Shown piece by piece: positions 19,352-28,033 of a stretch of 64,000 nucleotides of DNA. Source of the stretch: Kribbella antiqua (lineage in GTDB: Bacteria > Actinomycetota > Actinomycetes > Propionibacteriales > Kribbellaceae); the NCBI RefSeq assembly GCF_004345665.1, contig NZ_SLWR01000009.1, forward strand, positions 248,001-312,000, given 5' to 3'. The notes beneath the pieces are model-generated. The model did not search any database and was not told the origin of the DNA. It saw only the letters and a list, made by a program, of their open reading frames with translations. The position numbers and the translations under genes were made by a program. Each line of letters starts with the position of its first letter. Position 1 is the first letter of the stretch.

Positions 19352-20116
19352 TCAGTTGGTGGGTTCGCGGTAGCCCAGAGCGGCTGAGATCTTGCGGGCG
19401 GCTTCGATCGCGGCCGGCGCCATCAGGGCGACCTGGGCGATGGATTGCTCCAGGGAGAGCGTGGAGATGCTGACGGCGGCGATCGCGGCGGCGGTGTGGT
19501 CGTGGATGACCGCGGCGACGCAGCGGATGCCGGGCTCGTTCTCCTCGTCGTCGAGCGCGTAACCGCGGGCGCGGACCTGGGCGAGGTCGGCCTTCAAAGC
19601 CGCCGCGGTCGTGTGCGTCAACGGCGTACGCGCGGGCAAACCGGTGCGGGTGATCAGTGCATCGAGAGCTTCGTCGTCCTTCTCAGCCAGCAGCGCCTTG
19701 CCGATGCCAGTGCAGTGCAACCAGAAGGCCTTCCCGACGCGCGACGGCATCCGATACGGCTTCGGGCCGTCGAGCCGAGCAACATAGATCGCCTCGTCGC
19801 CATTGAGCAGACCGACATGAACCGTGCAGCGAGTCTGCGCAACCAGATCGGCGAGCACGGGCCGCGCGACCGTCGCGAGGTCGACATTGGTGAGCGCATG
19901 CCCCGCAAGCCGCAGCGCCTTCGGCCCGGGATGGTACGAGCCGTCCTCGGCCTGCGCGACGAACTCGTGCTCGACCAGCGAAGCCATGATCCGGTGCACA
20001 GTCGACTTGGCCAGCCCGGTCGCGTTGACGACATCGGTGAACCGCGAATGCTCCAGTACGGCGTCCAGCACCATCAGCGTCTTGTCGATGGCCGAGGGCG
20101 AGCTCATATCGGTCAT
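19352..20116 (-). CDS. IclR-family regulator of the uronate genes
   Basis: A 254-residue IclR-type protein: N-terminal winged helix (AIDKTLMVLDAV through GLAKSTVHRIMASLVEHEF), then the effector domain with CTGIGKALLA, RARGYALDDEENEPGIRCVAA and a C-terminal Ala-rich helix. KdgR-like IclR proteins repress uronate catabolism until 2-keto-3-deoxygluconate-type intermediates appear, and being last in the kduI-kduD operon makes this one a good candidate. AGGAG 7 bases before the ATG at 20116 fixes the start; longer in-frame reading upstream belongs to the kduD end. Likely operators are at 21704-21816. Confidence 0.9.
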   Translation of the reverse strand: MTDMSSPSAIDKTLMVLDAVLEHSRFTDVVNATGLAKSTVHRIMASLVEHEFVAQAEDGSYHPGPKALRLAGHALTNVDLATVARPVLADLVAQTRCTVHVGLLNGDEAIYVARLDGPKPYRMPSRVGKAFWLHCTGIGKALLAEKDDEALDALITRTGLPARTPLTHTTAAALKADLAQVRARGYALDDEENEPGIRCVAAVIHDHTAAAIAAVSISTLSLEQSIAQVALMAPAAIEAARKISAALGYREPTN

Positions 20117-20126
20117 CTTGTCACTC

Positions 20127-20879
20127 CTATCTGGCCAGCCAGCCGCCGTCGACGGGGAGGACGTGACCGTTGACATAGTCGGCGGCCGCCGAGGCCAGGA
20201 AGACCGCGGCGCCGACGATGTCGTCCGGCCGCCCCCAGCGGCCGGCGGGGATACGATCCCGGATCGCCGCTTCCCGAGCCGGGTCCGCACGCAGGTCGGT
20301 CGTGTTGTCGGTGCTGATGTATCCGGGCGCGATCGCGTTCACCTGAACGCCGTACGGCCCCCACTCGTTGGCCAGCGCTCTGGTCAGTCCCGCGACCGCG
20401 TGCTTGCTCGCAGTGTAAGCCGGAACGGTGATCCCGCCCTGGAAACTGAGCAGCGACGCGATCGTGATGATCTTCCCGGTACGGCGTTCCGCCATCGCGG
20501 CACCGATCGGCCGGGTCACGGCCCAGGTGGAGTTGAGGTTCACGTCGATCACGTGCTGCCAGTCAGCTGTGGTCGTCTCGGCCGCGGGCGCGCGCCGGAT
20601 CGTGCCGGCATTGTTGACCAGGATGTCGATGCGCCGTGTCTTTACGAGCTCGGCAGCGGTCGCTTCCACTGCTGATGGATCGGCGAAGTCGGCAGTGATG
20701 ATCGTTGCCTCGCCGCCGCCGCTGGCCTTGATCGCTTCCAGCGTTTCCTCGAGCGCCGCGTCGCGCGCCATCAGGATCAGCTCGGCGCCCGCAGCCGCGT
20801 ATCCGGCCGCGATCGCCGCTCCGATTCCACGCCTGGCTCCGGTCACGAGCGCCGTACGGCCTGCCAAACTGAAGGTCAC
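20127..20879 (-). CDS. kduD: 2-deoxy-D-gluconate/2-keto-3-deoxygluconate-type dehydrogenase (KduD-like SDR)
   Basis: A 250-residue short-chain dehydrogenase with the cofactor motif TGARRGIGAAIA, the NNAG motif DILVNNAGTIRR, catalytic Ser and YTASKHA, and the C-terminal DGGWLAR seen in KduD. In pectin and glycosaminoglycan breakdown KduD reduces 2,5-diketo-3-deoxygluconate to 2-keto-3-deoxygluconate. The GTG start overlaps the kduI stop (GTGA), so the two are translationally coupled, and iclR follows after 10 bp. Confidence 0.88.
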   Translation of the reverse strand: MTFSLAGRTALVTGARRGIGAAIAAGYAAAGAELILMARDAALEETLEAIKASGGGEATIITADFADPSAVEATAAELVKTRRIDILVNNAGTIRRAPAAETTTADWQHVIDVNLNSTWAVTRPIGAAMAERRTGKIITIASLLSFQGGITVPAYTASKHAVAGLTRALANEWGPYGVQVNAIAPGYISTDNTTDLRADPAREAAIRDRIPAGRWGRPDDIVGAAVFLASAAADYVNGHVLPVDGGWLAR

Positions 20880-21703
20880 CGCAGATCCCGTACGTCGACG
20901 CCGTCCATGTCGGTGAACGTCTGGTTCTCGCCCGCCATCGCCCAGACGAAGCTGTACGACGACGTGCCCGCGCCGGAGTGGATCGACCAACTGGGGGAGA
21001 TCACCGCCTGCCGATCGGCGACGAGCAGGTGCCTGGTCTCGTCGGGTTCGCCAAGCAGGTGGACGATCCGCTCGGTCTCGGGCAGGCCGAAGTACAGATA
21101 ACACTCGGTACGACGATCATGCGTGTGCGCCGGCATGGTGTTCCAGGTGCTGCCGGGGTGGAGGGTCGTGACGCCGAGGACGATCTGGCAGCTGCGGACT
21201 CCGTCGGCGTGGATGTACTGGTCGATCGTGCGGCGGTTCGCGGTCTGCTGGTCGCCGAGCTCGAGACGGTTGCCTTCGCCGGGTTGCACCAGCGTGGTCG
21301 GGAAGTTCGTGTGGGCGGGTGCCGAGAAGATGTAGAAGGCGGCGTCGCTGCCCTCGAAGGTGATCTCGCGGGTGCCGCGACCGGCGTACAGGCAGGCTCC
21401 CGTCGTCAGCTCGTACTTCGTGCCGTCGGCGGTGATCGTGCCTGGCTTGCCGACGTTGACGATGCCGGCCTCGCGGCGTTCGAGGAAGTACTCGCTGCGC
21501 AGCTCGGGCCAGGTGCTGAGCTCCAGTGGGCCGGTGGCGGGCCGGGCGCCGGCGAGGACGATCCGGTCGTGGTGGGTGAGCACTGCGCTGATCGTGTCGT
21601 GGACAAAGAGATTGTCGACAAGGTAGTGCCGGCGCAGCGCGGCGGTGTCGAAGCCGGGGACCTGCTCGGGATGGGTGGCGTGCCTGATCTGCAGAGCTGT
21701 CAC
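20876..21703 (-). CDS. kduI: 4-deoxy-L-threo-5-hexosulose-uronate ketol-isomerase
   Basis: A 275-residue KduI, close to the 278 residues of E. coli. Landmarks are the LRRHYLVDNLFVHDTISAVL start, the repeat of cupin strands, NVGKPGTITADG, the zinc-binding PAHTHDRRTECYLYFGLPE, and the C-terminal SYSFVWAMAGENQTFTDMD. It isomerises the linear 4-deoxy-5-keto-uronate released from unsaturated oligouronides, feeding KduD. The GTG at 21703 matches the E. coli start; it has no ribosome site and sits about six bases after a putative -10, so the message may be leaderless. A longer frame to 21763 runs through operator sequence and is disfavoured. Confidence 0.92.
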   Translation of the reverse strand: MTALQIRHATHPEQVPGFDTAALRRHYLVDNLFVHDTISAVLTHHDRIVLAGARPATGPLELSTWPELRSEYFLERREAGIVNVGKPGTITADGTKYELTTGACLYAGRGTREITFEGSDAAFYIFSAPAHTNFPTTLVQPGEGNRLELGDQQTANRRTIDQYIHADGVRSCQIVLGVTTLHPGSTWNTMPAHTHDRRTECYLYFGLPETERIVHLLGEPDETRHLLVADRQAVISPSWSIHSGAGTSSYSFVWAMAGENQTFTDMDGVDVRDLR

Positions 21704-21738
21704 AGAACCAGGTTCTATCCCACGGAACCAGGTGTCAA
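21704..21738 (-). promoter_or_regulatory. kduI promoter with overlapping IclR-type operator
   Basis: On the minus strand TTGACA (21738-21733) is followed 17 bases later by GAACCT (21715-21710), six bases before the GTG start. The perfect palindrome AGAACC-A-GGTTCT (21704-21716) covers the -10 and start region, and a second GGAACCAGG half site lies at 21724-21732. An IclR protein bound here would block the polymerase. Confidence 0.6.
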
Positions 21739-21752
21739 ACCTTCTCGGCTTT

Positions 21753-21816
21753 GGAACAGGCACGCGGATTGTTCCGGGTTCCGCCTCTTGACACTCAGTT
21801 CTGTTCTCTGGAACCT
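21753..21816 (+). promoter_or_regulatory. Promoter and operators of the transporter-remnant/tautomerase unit
   Basis: TTGACA (21788-21793), 17 bases, then GAACCT (21811-21816) repeats the layout of the divergent kduI promoter. GGAAC (21753-21757), GTTCC (21771-21775), GGTTCC (21777-21782) and GTTC-N4-GAAC (21803-21814) are half sites of the same operator family. Both directions are therefore probably under one IclR regulator. Confidence 0.55.
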
Positions 21817-21853
21817 TCCAGTCATTCGCCCATCGCCCCTGGGAGGAACCCTC

Positions 21854-22126
21854 ATGACCGCAGTGGACTGGACGGTCCTGGTCGGCTATTTCGTGTTGAT
21901 GGTGCTGATCGGACTCTGGTCGCGCACCAAGATCAAGACGGGGATCGAGTCCACCGACACCACCCTGGTCGTCGCGTTGCCACTGGCAACTTCCTTGGTC
22001 GTGTACGTCGGCCTCGGCCTACTGTTGCCGGAACGCCGCCCGGAAGTCGACGAGCTGGTGGCGTCGCTGAACACCGACCCCGACGAGGTCACCGCCCGCC
22101 CAACCGCTGTAAACCTTCAACCATAG
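21854..22126 (+). pseudogene. Internally deleted sodium:solute symporter remnant
   Basis: A 90-codon frame with a perfect GGGAGGA ribosome site. Residues 1-27 (DWTVLVGYFVLMVLIGLWSR) look exactly like the first helix of sodium:solute symporter (SSS) proteins. What follows is one helix (VVALPLATSLVVYVGLGLLL) and a charged tail (PERRPEVDELVASLNTD) like the C-terminal end of such transporters. Full SSS proteins have about 500 residues, so roughly 400 residues and some eleven helices appear to be missing, in frame. A genuine two-helix membrane peptide is the alternative. Context beside kduI-kduD fits a lost uronate importer. Confidence 0.55.
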
Positions 22127-22136
22127 GAGCGAATCC

Positions 22137-22322
22137 ATGCCAAATATCACCGTCGAACTCCTCTCCGGCCGCACGCTCGACCAGCGCCGCGAATTCGTCG
22201 CCGCCGTCACCGAGTCGGCGATCGCCATCCTGAACGCCAAGCGAGAGTCGGTCCGCATCGTCTTCCAGGAGATCGAAACCACCGACGTCGCCAACGGCGG
22301 AGTACTCGTCGCCGACGCCTGA
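22137..22322 (+). CDS. 4-oxalocrotonate tautomerase family enzyme
   Basis: A 61-residue protein starting PNITVELLSGRT, so that Pro is N-terminal after Met removal, as the general base of this family requires. The length and the later VRIVFQEIE strand fit the 4-OT fold, which works as a hexamer. AGGAG is 9 bases before the ATG, and it lies 10 bp after the transporter remnant in one unit. Family members shift double bonds in keto/enol acids. In this setting it could act on unsaturated or keto uronate intermediates, which is inference. Nothing striking is seen in 22323-22490. Confidence 0.88.
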   Translation: MPNITVELLSGRTLDQRREFVAAVTESAIAILNAKRESVRIVFQEIETTDVANGGVLVADA

Positions 22323-22329
22323 CGGCTGA

Positions 22330-23532
<1,203 letters not shown>

Positions 23533-23576
23533 GCCACCTCCGCCGGCCGCAAACAGCTTGATCAGCGCGGGATCTC

Positions 23577-23603
23577 TTGATGTCGAGAAGGTTGACGTCG
23601 AGA
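23577..23603 (+). promoter_or_regulatory. Direct repeat TTGAyGTCGAGA before the methyltransferase gene
   Basis: TTGATGTCGAGA (23577-23588) and TTGACGTCGAGA (23592-23603) repeat with a 15-bp period just upstream of the ribosome site. The spacing places them on adjacent faces of the helix; a regulator site is possible. The regulator is unknown. Confidence 0.4.
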
Positions 23604-23626
23604 GAGGTGGGGTGGAGGATGCCTCT

Positions 23627-24214
23627 GTGGATACGGAGACCTTGCGGGCTTACGACGTTGGGGCTGGGGAGTATGCCGAGGATTGGGAGACGCAGCCGGC
23701 TGGTACTGATCTGCAGGCGATTGTTCGGAAGTACTTTCGGCCTGGGCTGACGGCGGACGTTGGGTGCGGGAGCGGGCGTGATGCCGCCTGGCTGACGGCG
23801 AACGGTTTTCCCGCGGTTGGGTTCGAGCCATCCGACGGGCTGCGCGCCGAGGCTGAGCGCCGGCATCCGGAGGTCGAGTTCAGAGCGGCGGCGCTGCCTG
23901 AGCTCGACGGGGTCGCCAGCGGCAGCTTCGTCAACGTGCTGTGCGAGACGGTGATCATGCATCTCGAGCCCGCCGCAGTCGCACCCGCCGTACGACGGCT
24001 GGTCGACATCCTCAAGCCGGGTGGCGTGCTGTACCTGACCTGGCGGGTGTCGCCCACCGATCAGCGTGACGACGCCGGCCGCCTGTACGCCGCAGTCGAC
24101 GCGGCCGCAGTCAAGGACGCACTCGGCGCCAGCGAACTCCTCGTGGACGAGGAAGTCACCAGCGCCAGCTCCGGCCGAACCATCCACCGCGTGGTGGTCA
24201 GCAAGTCCGCCTGA
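23627..24214 (+). CDS. Class I SAM-dependent methyltransferase
   Basis: A 195-residue methyltransferase of the Methyltransf_11/25 type: motif I TADVGCGSGRDAAWL, the acidic VGFEPSDGL loop, and a later LKPGGVLYLTWR motif. It transfers methyl from S-adenosylmethionine; the acceptor is unknown. GTG at 23627 is chosen because GGAGG lies 9 bases upstream and the family start TETLRAYDVGAGEYAEDW follows. A longer frame to 23558 lacks a ribosome site and would cover the TTGAyGTCGAGA repeats. Confidence 0.85.
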   Translation: MDTETLRAYDVGAGEYAEDWETQPAGTDLQAIVRKYFRPGLTADVGCGSGRDAAWLTANGFPAVGFEPSDGLRAEAERRHPEVEFRAAALPELDGVASGSFVNVLCETVIMHLEPAAVAPAVRRLVDILKPGGVLYLTWRVSPTDQRDDAGRLYAAVDAAAVKDALGASELLVDEEVTSASSGRTIHRVVVSKSA

Positions 24215-24261
24215 TCCCACAGCGGGGTAGTCGCGATCGACCGGCTCCGGCGGCTCGGGCC

Positions 24262-24357
24262 AGCTGGACCGAAGCGCTGGAGATCTTCGAGGCGCTGGAC
24301 CGTCCCGATGCCGAGACGGTCCGCGCCAAGCTCCGCGAGCTTGATCAGCAGCGGTAG
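24262..24357 (+). pseudogene. C-terminal scrap of a TPR-type regulator
   Basis: Thirty-one codons reading SWTEALEIFEALDRPDAETV and then RAKLRELDQQR, ending in TAG, match the final repeat and tail of BTAD/TPR regulators, in which the last TPR reads like ALxIFxxLGxPDAxxVRxxL. No start codon, DNA-binding domain or further repeats precede it. The 3' end overlaps the convergent glycoamidase gene by 13 bp. It looks like what remains after deletion of a regulator gene. Confidence 0.6.
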
Positions 24358-25943
24358 AAGTCCTTCACATACACGCCGTTGACCGCACTCAACGTGTGGT
24401 CGTAGCAACCGCCGGCTCCAACGGCCTTGTAGCGGACGGTCTGAGTTCCGGTCGCATGCCGCTGATCCCTTGGTACGCCGTAGATCCACGAAGCGCGGCC
24501 GTCGTACGTCTCGGTGGTGACGCCGGACGTCGTACGAGCATTGTCGACAATCGACAGGTCGGTGACGACGTCGTACCCGCCGGGGATCGTTGCGTTAGGC
24601 AAGAAGCTGATGTAGCCGTTCTTGCCGTAGCCGAGGTCGGTACGTTCGATCTTTCCGCCGGTGCTGGTGGTCGAGATGTCGCGCCAGTTCGCGTCGAGGG
24701 TGTCGCGCGACTCGCCCGCTGCCCAGGTGTGGTCCGACTCGTTGCTCAGCGCGCGCTGGACCGTCGTACGGACTCGCCCGGCGGAGGTGTCGACGTAGCC
24801 ACTGATCTTGAGGCTGCGGGAAGCCTTCATCCGAACGGATCCGGCGTCGCCCGGCGCGCCGGTCACGTCATCGGTCTTGCTCAGCGGCGTCACCGCGTAC
24901 GACGTGAGCCCGCCATGCGTCTGGCTCCATTTGGCGTCCGTCCACACGTGCAAGTTGGGAACCGTGAACCAGCCGCTCTGACCGGCCGGGACGCCGGCCA
25001 CGTGGACCCGGAACTCGTGCGCCTTGCCGTCGGTCAGCAGCCCGGCGAACGGCGTGAGGTCGTACGTCAAAGGCTTGATGTCGAACGCGCGCGGCGCCGG
25101 CGACGGACGCCAGGCATACGGGTTCGACCAGCCGCCGGTGTAGATGTACGGGTACGGCAGCGCGATCCCGGCCAGCTTGCCGTCGATCGACACCTCGACC
25201 TCCCGGTACGGCGATCCGTCCGGGCAGGAGTATCCGGTCGACTCCGGCGCCGAGGTGTCCCAGAACTCCTCGCAGCCGCCGCCGGAGCCGGTGACGTAGA
25301 TCTCACCGAGCAACCGCGTGGTGTTCCGCGGCAGCGTCGCCGTACCGATCAGGTCGGAGTCCTCGCGGCGCTGATCCTGCAGCGGAAGGACTTCCTGAGC
25401 GGTTTTCGCGGCAGGTGCGCCGGGACCGGTGGTGTAGAAGTCGAGCGTGACGGTGATGTCGAGGATGCCGGTGTAGGCTTCGTTGACGACGTTGCCAAGC
25501 TCCATCACGACCGGTTGCGCCGTACGCAGCAAGGGGATGTAGGAGCTGACGTCCTTCTGCACGTCCCAGGCGATGCCGTCGGTGCTCGGCTCCGGGGTGG
25601 AGGTGCGGAAGACGCCGACGCCGCCGATGGTGATGTGGCCGAGCCGGTCGTACTGGACTCCCTTCACCTCGCCGTGCATCCGCAGCACGACCTTGGACCA
25701 CGGTCCCTGGCAGGCGGCCGGGGGAGTGTAGGTGGAGGTGTACGGATCGAAGTTCTTGAACTGGTTGCGGACGATCTCGACCGAGCAGTGCTTCGTGTTC
25801 GGTACCGCGACCGCCGGGCCGGGCGTCCGCGGGTCGTCGTAGTCAGACCCGAACTCAGACGGCGCCGGAGCGGCGCTCGCGGGGACCAACCTGCCGAGGA
25901 GTAGAACGGATAGTGAGATGAGGGCCACTGGCCGGATGCGCAT
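24345..25943 (-). CDS. Secreted peptide-N-glycosidase A-like glycoamidase
   Basis: A 532-residue exported protein with a signal peptide (MRIRPVALISLSVLLL, cut near ASA-AP). It resembles the PNGase A family: C-S-V-E-I near the N-terminus, GPWSKVVLRMHGEVKGVQYD and LGHITIGGVGVFRTSTPEP, GNVVNEAYTGILDITVTLDFY, EIYVTGSGGGCEEFW, and GWSNPYAWRPSPAPRAFDI. PNGase A removes N-glycans, including core alpha-1,3-fucosylated plant glycans, from glycopeptides. This suggests growth on plant glycoproteins. TACGTT lies 8 bases before the ATG with no ribosome site, so the message may be nearly leaderless. Confidence 0.85.
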   Translation of the reverse strand: MRIRPVALISLSVLLLGRLVPASAAPAPSEFGSDYDDPRTPGPAVAVPNTKHCSVEIVRNQFKNFDPYTSTYTPPAACQGPWSKVVLRMHGEVKGVQYDRLGHITIGGVGVFRTSTPEPSTDGIAWDVQKDVSSYIPLLRTAQPVVMELGNVVNEAYTGILDITVTLDFYTTGPGAPAAKTAQEVLPLQDQRREDSDLIGTATLPRNTTRLLGEIYVTGSGGGCEEFWDTSAPESTGYSCPDGSPYREVEVSIDGKLAGIALPYPYIYTGGWSNPYAWRPSPAPRAFDIKPLTYDLTPFAGLLTDGKAHEFRVHVAGVPAGQSGWFTVPNLHVWTDAKWSQTHGGLTSYAVTPLSKTDDVTGAPGDAGSVRMKASRSLKISGYVDTSAGRVRTTVQRALSNESDHTWAAGESRDTLDANWRDISTTSTGGKIERTDLGYGKNGYISFLPNATIPGGYDVVTDLSIVDNARTTSGVTTETYDGRASWIYGVPRDQRHATGTQTVRYKAVGAGGCYDHTLSAVNGVYVKDFYRC

Positions 25944-26051
25944 GTTGCGGAAACGTAATGGAGAAGGTGACCACGGGCAAGCGGGTGCCATGGTCACCGA
26001 TGCCCGCTAGCGATTACCCTCCGGTTACTTGACCCCCGATGGAGGCCAGAG

Positions 26052-27884
26052 ATGACAGTCGCCGATCCCGGCCAGCTCGCGGTGCTGAGCAACCGCAAGG
26101 ACAACATGGCCCAGATGTTCCTGGACCGGGTCGCCGCGACCCCCCACCGCGAGGCTTTCCGGTACCCGTCGGGTGAGCAGTGGAAGTCACTCACCTGGCG
26201 CGAGCTGGACGAGCTGGCGCGCCGCCGGGCGGCCGGGCTGATCGCCCTCGGCGTCGAGCCGGAGCAGCGCGTCGCGGTCGCCTCGAGCACCCGGATGGAG
26301 TGGGTCGAGTGCTACCTGGCCGCCGTACTCGCGGCCGCCGCCACGACCACGATCTACCCGACCACGATGGCCACCGACGTCGCCTTCATCGTCGGGGACG
26401 CCGATGTCCACGTGGTGTTCGCCGAGGATGCGGGCCAGCTGGACAAGCTGCGTGAACACCGGTCCGAGACGCCGTCGCTACAGAAGGTCGTCCTGATCGA
26501 CGGCGAGCCTCCGGAGGCCGACGGTGACTGGGTGGTCTCGCTGGCGGCGCTGGACGAGCTCGGTACGAAGTACCTGGAACAGCATGGGTCGGCGGTGGAG
26601 GAGCGGCTTGACCAGATCAAGCCCGACCACCTCTGCACGCTGATCTACACCTCCGGCACCACCGGGCGTCCGAAGGGCGTGCGGCTGCCGCACTCGGTCT
26701 GGACGTACGAGGGCGCTGCGGTGGAAGGGATCCAGGTCCTGAGCCCGGATGACCTGCAGTTCCTCTGGCTGCCGTTGTCGCATGTGTTCGGGCAGGTGCT
26801 GCTCGCCGTGCAGTTCCAGATCGGTTTCGCCACCGCGATCGACGGCCGGATCGACAAGATTGTCGAGAACGCGGCTGTCGTTCAGCCGACGTTCATGGCA
26901 GCGGCGCCGCGGATCTTCGAGAAGGCGCACGCCCGGATCGTGACGATGATGGAGGCTGAGGGCGGCGTCAAGGCCAAGCTCTTCCACTGGGCGTTCGGCG
27001 TCGGCGAGCGGGTGTCGGAGTTGCGTCAGCAGGGCAAGGAGCCGGGTGGCGCGCTCGCCGCGCAGTTCACGCTGGCCGACAAGCTGGTGCTGTCGAAGAT
27101 CCGGGCCCGGTTCGGCGGGCGGATCCGGTTCTTCGTCTCCGGCTCGGCGGCGCTCGACAAGAAGCTGGCCGAGTGGTTCCACGCGGCCGGGCTGCTGATC
27201 CTGGAGGGCTACGGCCTGTCCGAGACAGCGGCCGGCTCGTCGCTGAACCGGCCCGGTCAGTACCGGCTCGGCAGCGTCGGCCCGATCTTCCCCGGCACCC
27301 AAGCGAAGATCGCCGAAGACGGCGAGATCCTGATCAAGGGCCCGGGCGTGATGAGCGGCTACCACAACCAGCCGGAGCAGACCGGCGAGGTGATCGACGC
27401 CGACGGCTGGTTCCACACCGGCGACATCGGCCACTTCGACGACGAGTTCCTCTTCATCACCGACCGGAAGAAGGACCTGTTCAAGACCTCCGGCGGCAAG
27501 TACGTCGCCCCGCAGGTGATCGAGGGCCGGTTCAAGACGATCTGCCCGTACGCCAGCCAGTTCGTTGTGCACGGCAACAAGCGCAACTTCGTCAGCGCCC
27601 TGGTGACGCTCGACGCCGACGCCATCCAGGGCTGGGCCGCCCAGAACGGCCTGGCCGGCAAGTCGTACGCCGAGATCGTCACCTCCGACGCGGCGCACGC
27701 GATGGTCCAGGGCTACGTCGACGAGCTCAACCTCGGCCTGAATCGCTGGGAGACGATCAAGAAGTTCACCATCCTCGACCGCGACCTCACCGTCGAGTCC
27801 GGCGAGATGACCCCCAGCCTCAAACTCAAGCGCAAGCACGTCGAGAACGAGTACGCCGACGTGCTCGACAAGATGTACGAGTAG
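26052..27884 (+). CDS. Long-chain fatty acid-CoA ligase (AMP-binding)
   Basis: A 610-residue acyl-CoA synthetase: P-loop LIYTSGTTGRPKG, the linker motif GYGLSETAAGSSLN, GWFHTGDIGHF and DRKKDLFKTSGGKYVAPQ with the C-terminal lysine domain. It is close in layout to the FadD15/YngI-type long-chain enzymes that activate fatty acids with ATP and CoA in the cytoplasm. The ATG has GGAGG 8 bases upstream. A large inverted repeat follows the stop. Confidence 0.93.
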   Translation: MTVADPGQLAVLSNRKDNMAQMFLDRVAATPHREAFRYPSGEQWKSLTWRELDELARRRAAGLIALGVEPEQRVAVASSTRMEWVECYLAAVLAAAATTTIYPTTMATDVAFIVGDADVHVVFAEDAGQLDKLREHRSETPSLQKVVLIDGEPPEADGDWVVSLAALDELGTKYLEQHGSAVEERLDQIKPDHLCTLIYTSGTTGRPKGVRLPHSVWTYEGAAVEGIQVLSPDDLQFLWLPLSHVFGQVLLAVQFQIGFATAIDGRIDKIVENAAVVQPTFMAAAPRIFEKAHARIVTMMEAEGGVKAKLFHWAFGVGERVSELRQQGKEPGGALAAQFTLADKLVLSKIRARFGGRIRFFVSGSAALDKKLAEWFHAAGLLILEGYGLSETAAGSSLNRPGQYRLGSVGPIFPGTQAKIAEDGEILIKGPGVMSGYHNQPEQTGEVIDADGWFHTGDIGHFDDEFLFITDRKKDLFKTSGGKYVAPQVIEGRFKTICPYASQFVVHGNKRNFVSALVTLDADAIQGWAAQNGLAGKSYAEIVTSDAAHAMVQGYVDELNLGLNRWETIKKFTILDRDLTVESGEMTPSLKLKRKHVENEYADVLDKMYE

Positions 27885-27892
27885 CGCGTGCC

Positions 27893-27972
27893 GACGAACG
27901 GGTGGTAGTCGGGCAGATGGAACCGCCACCCGCCTGACCACACCGCGGGCGGGCGACCACTACCCGTTCGTC
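27893..27972 (+). terminator. Long inverted repeat after the acyl-CoA ligase gene
   Basis: The 19-base arms at 27893-27911 and 27954-27972 pair with two mismatches; outer ends are GACGAACGGG and CCCGTTCGTC. A shorter CCCGCC/GGCGGG pairing is possible inside the 42-base loop. It starts 8 bases after the ligase stop. A terminator is likely; a protein-binding site is an alternative because of the long loop. Confidence 0.55.
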
Positions 27973-28033
27973 CGTACGCTCCCACTGCAACGGTTGGCGC
28001 CGCTGCCTCGTCCTACAGTGGGAGGTAATCGGG

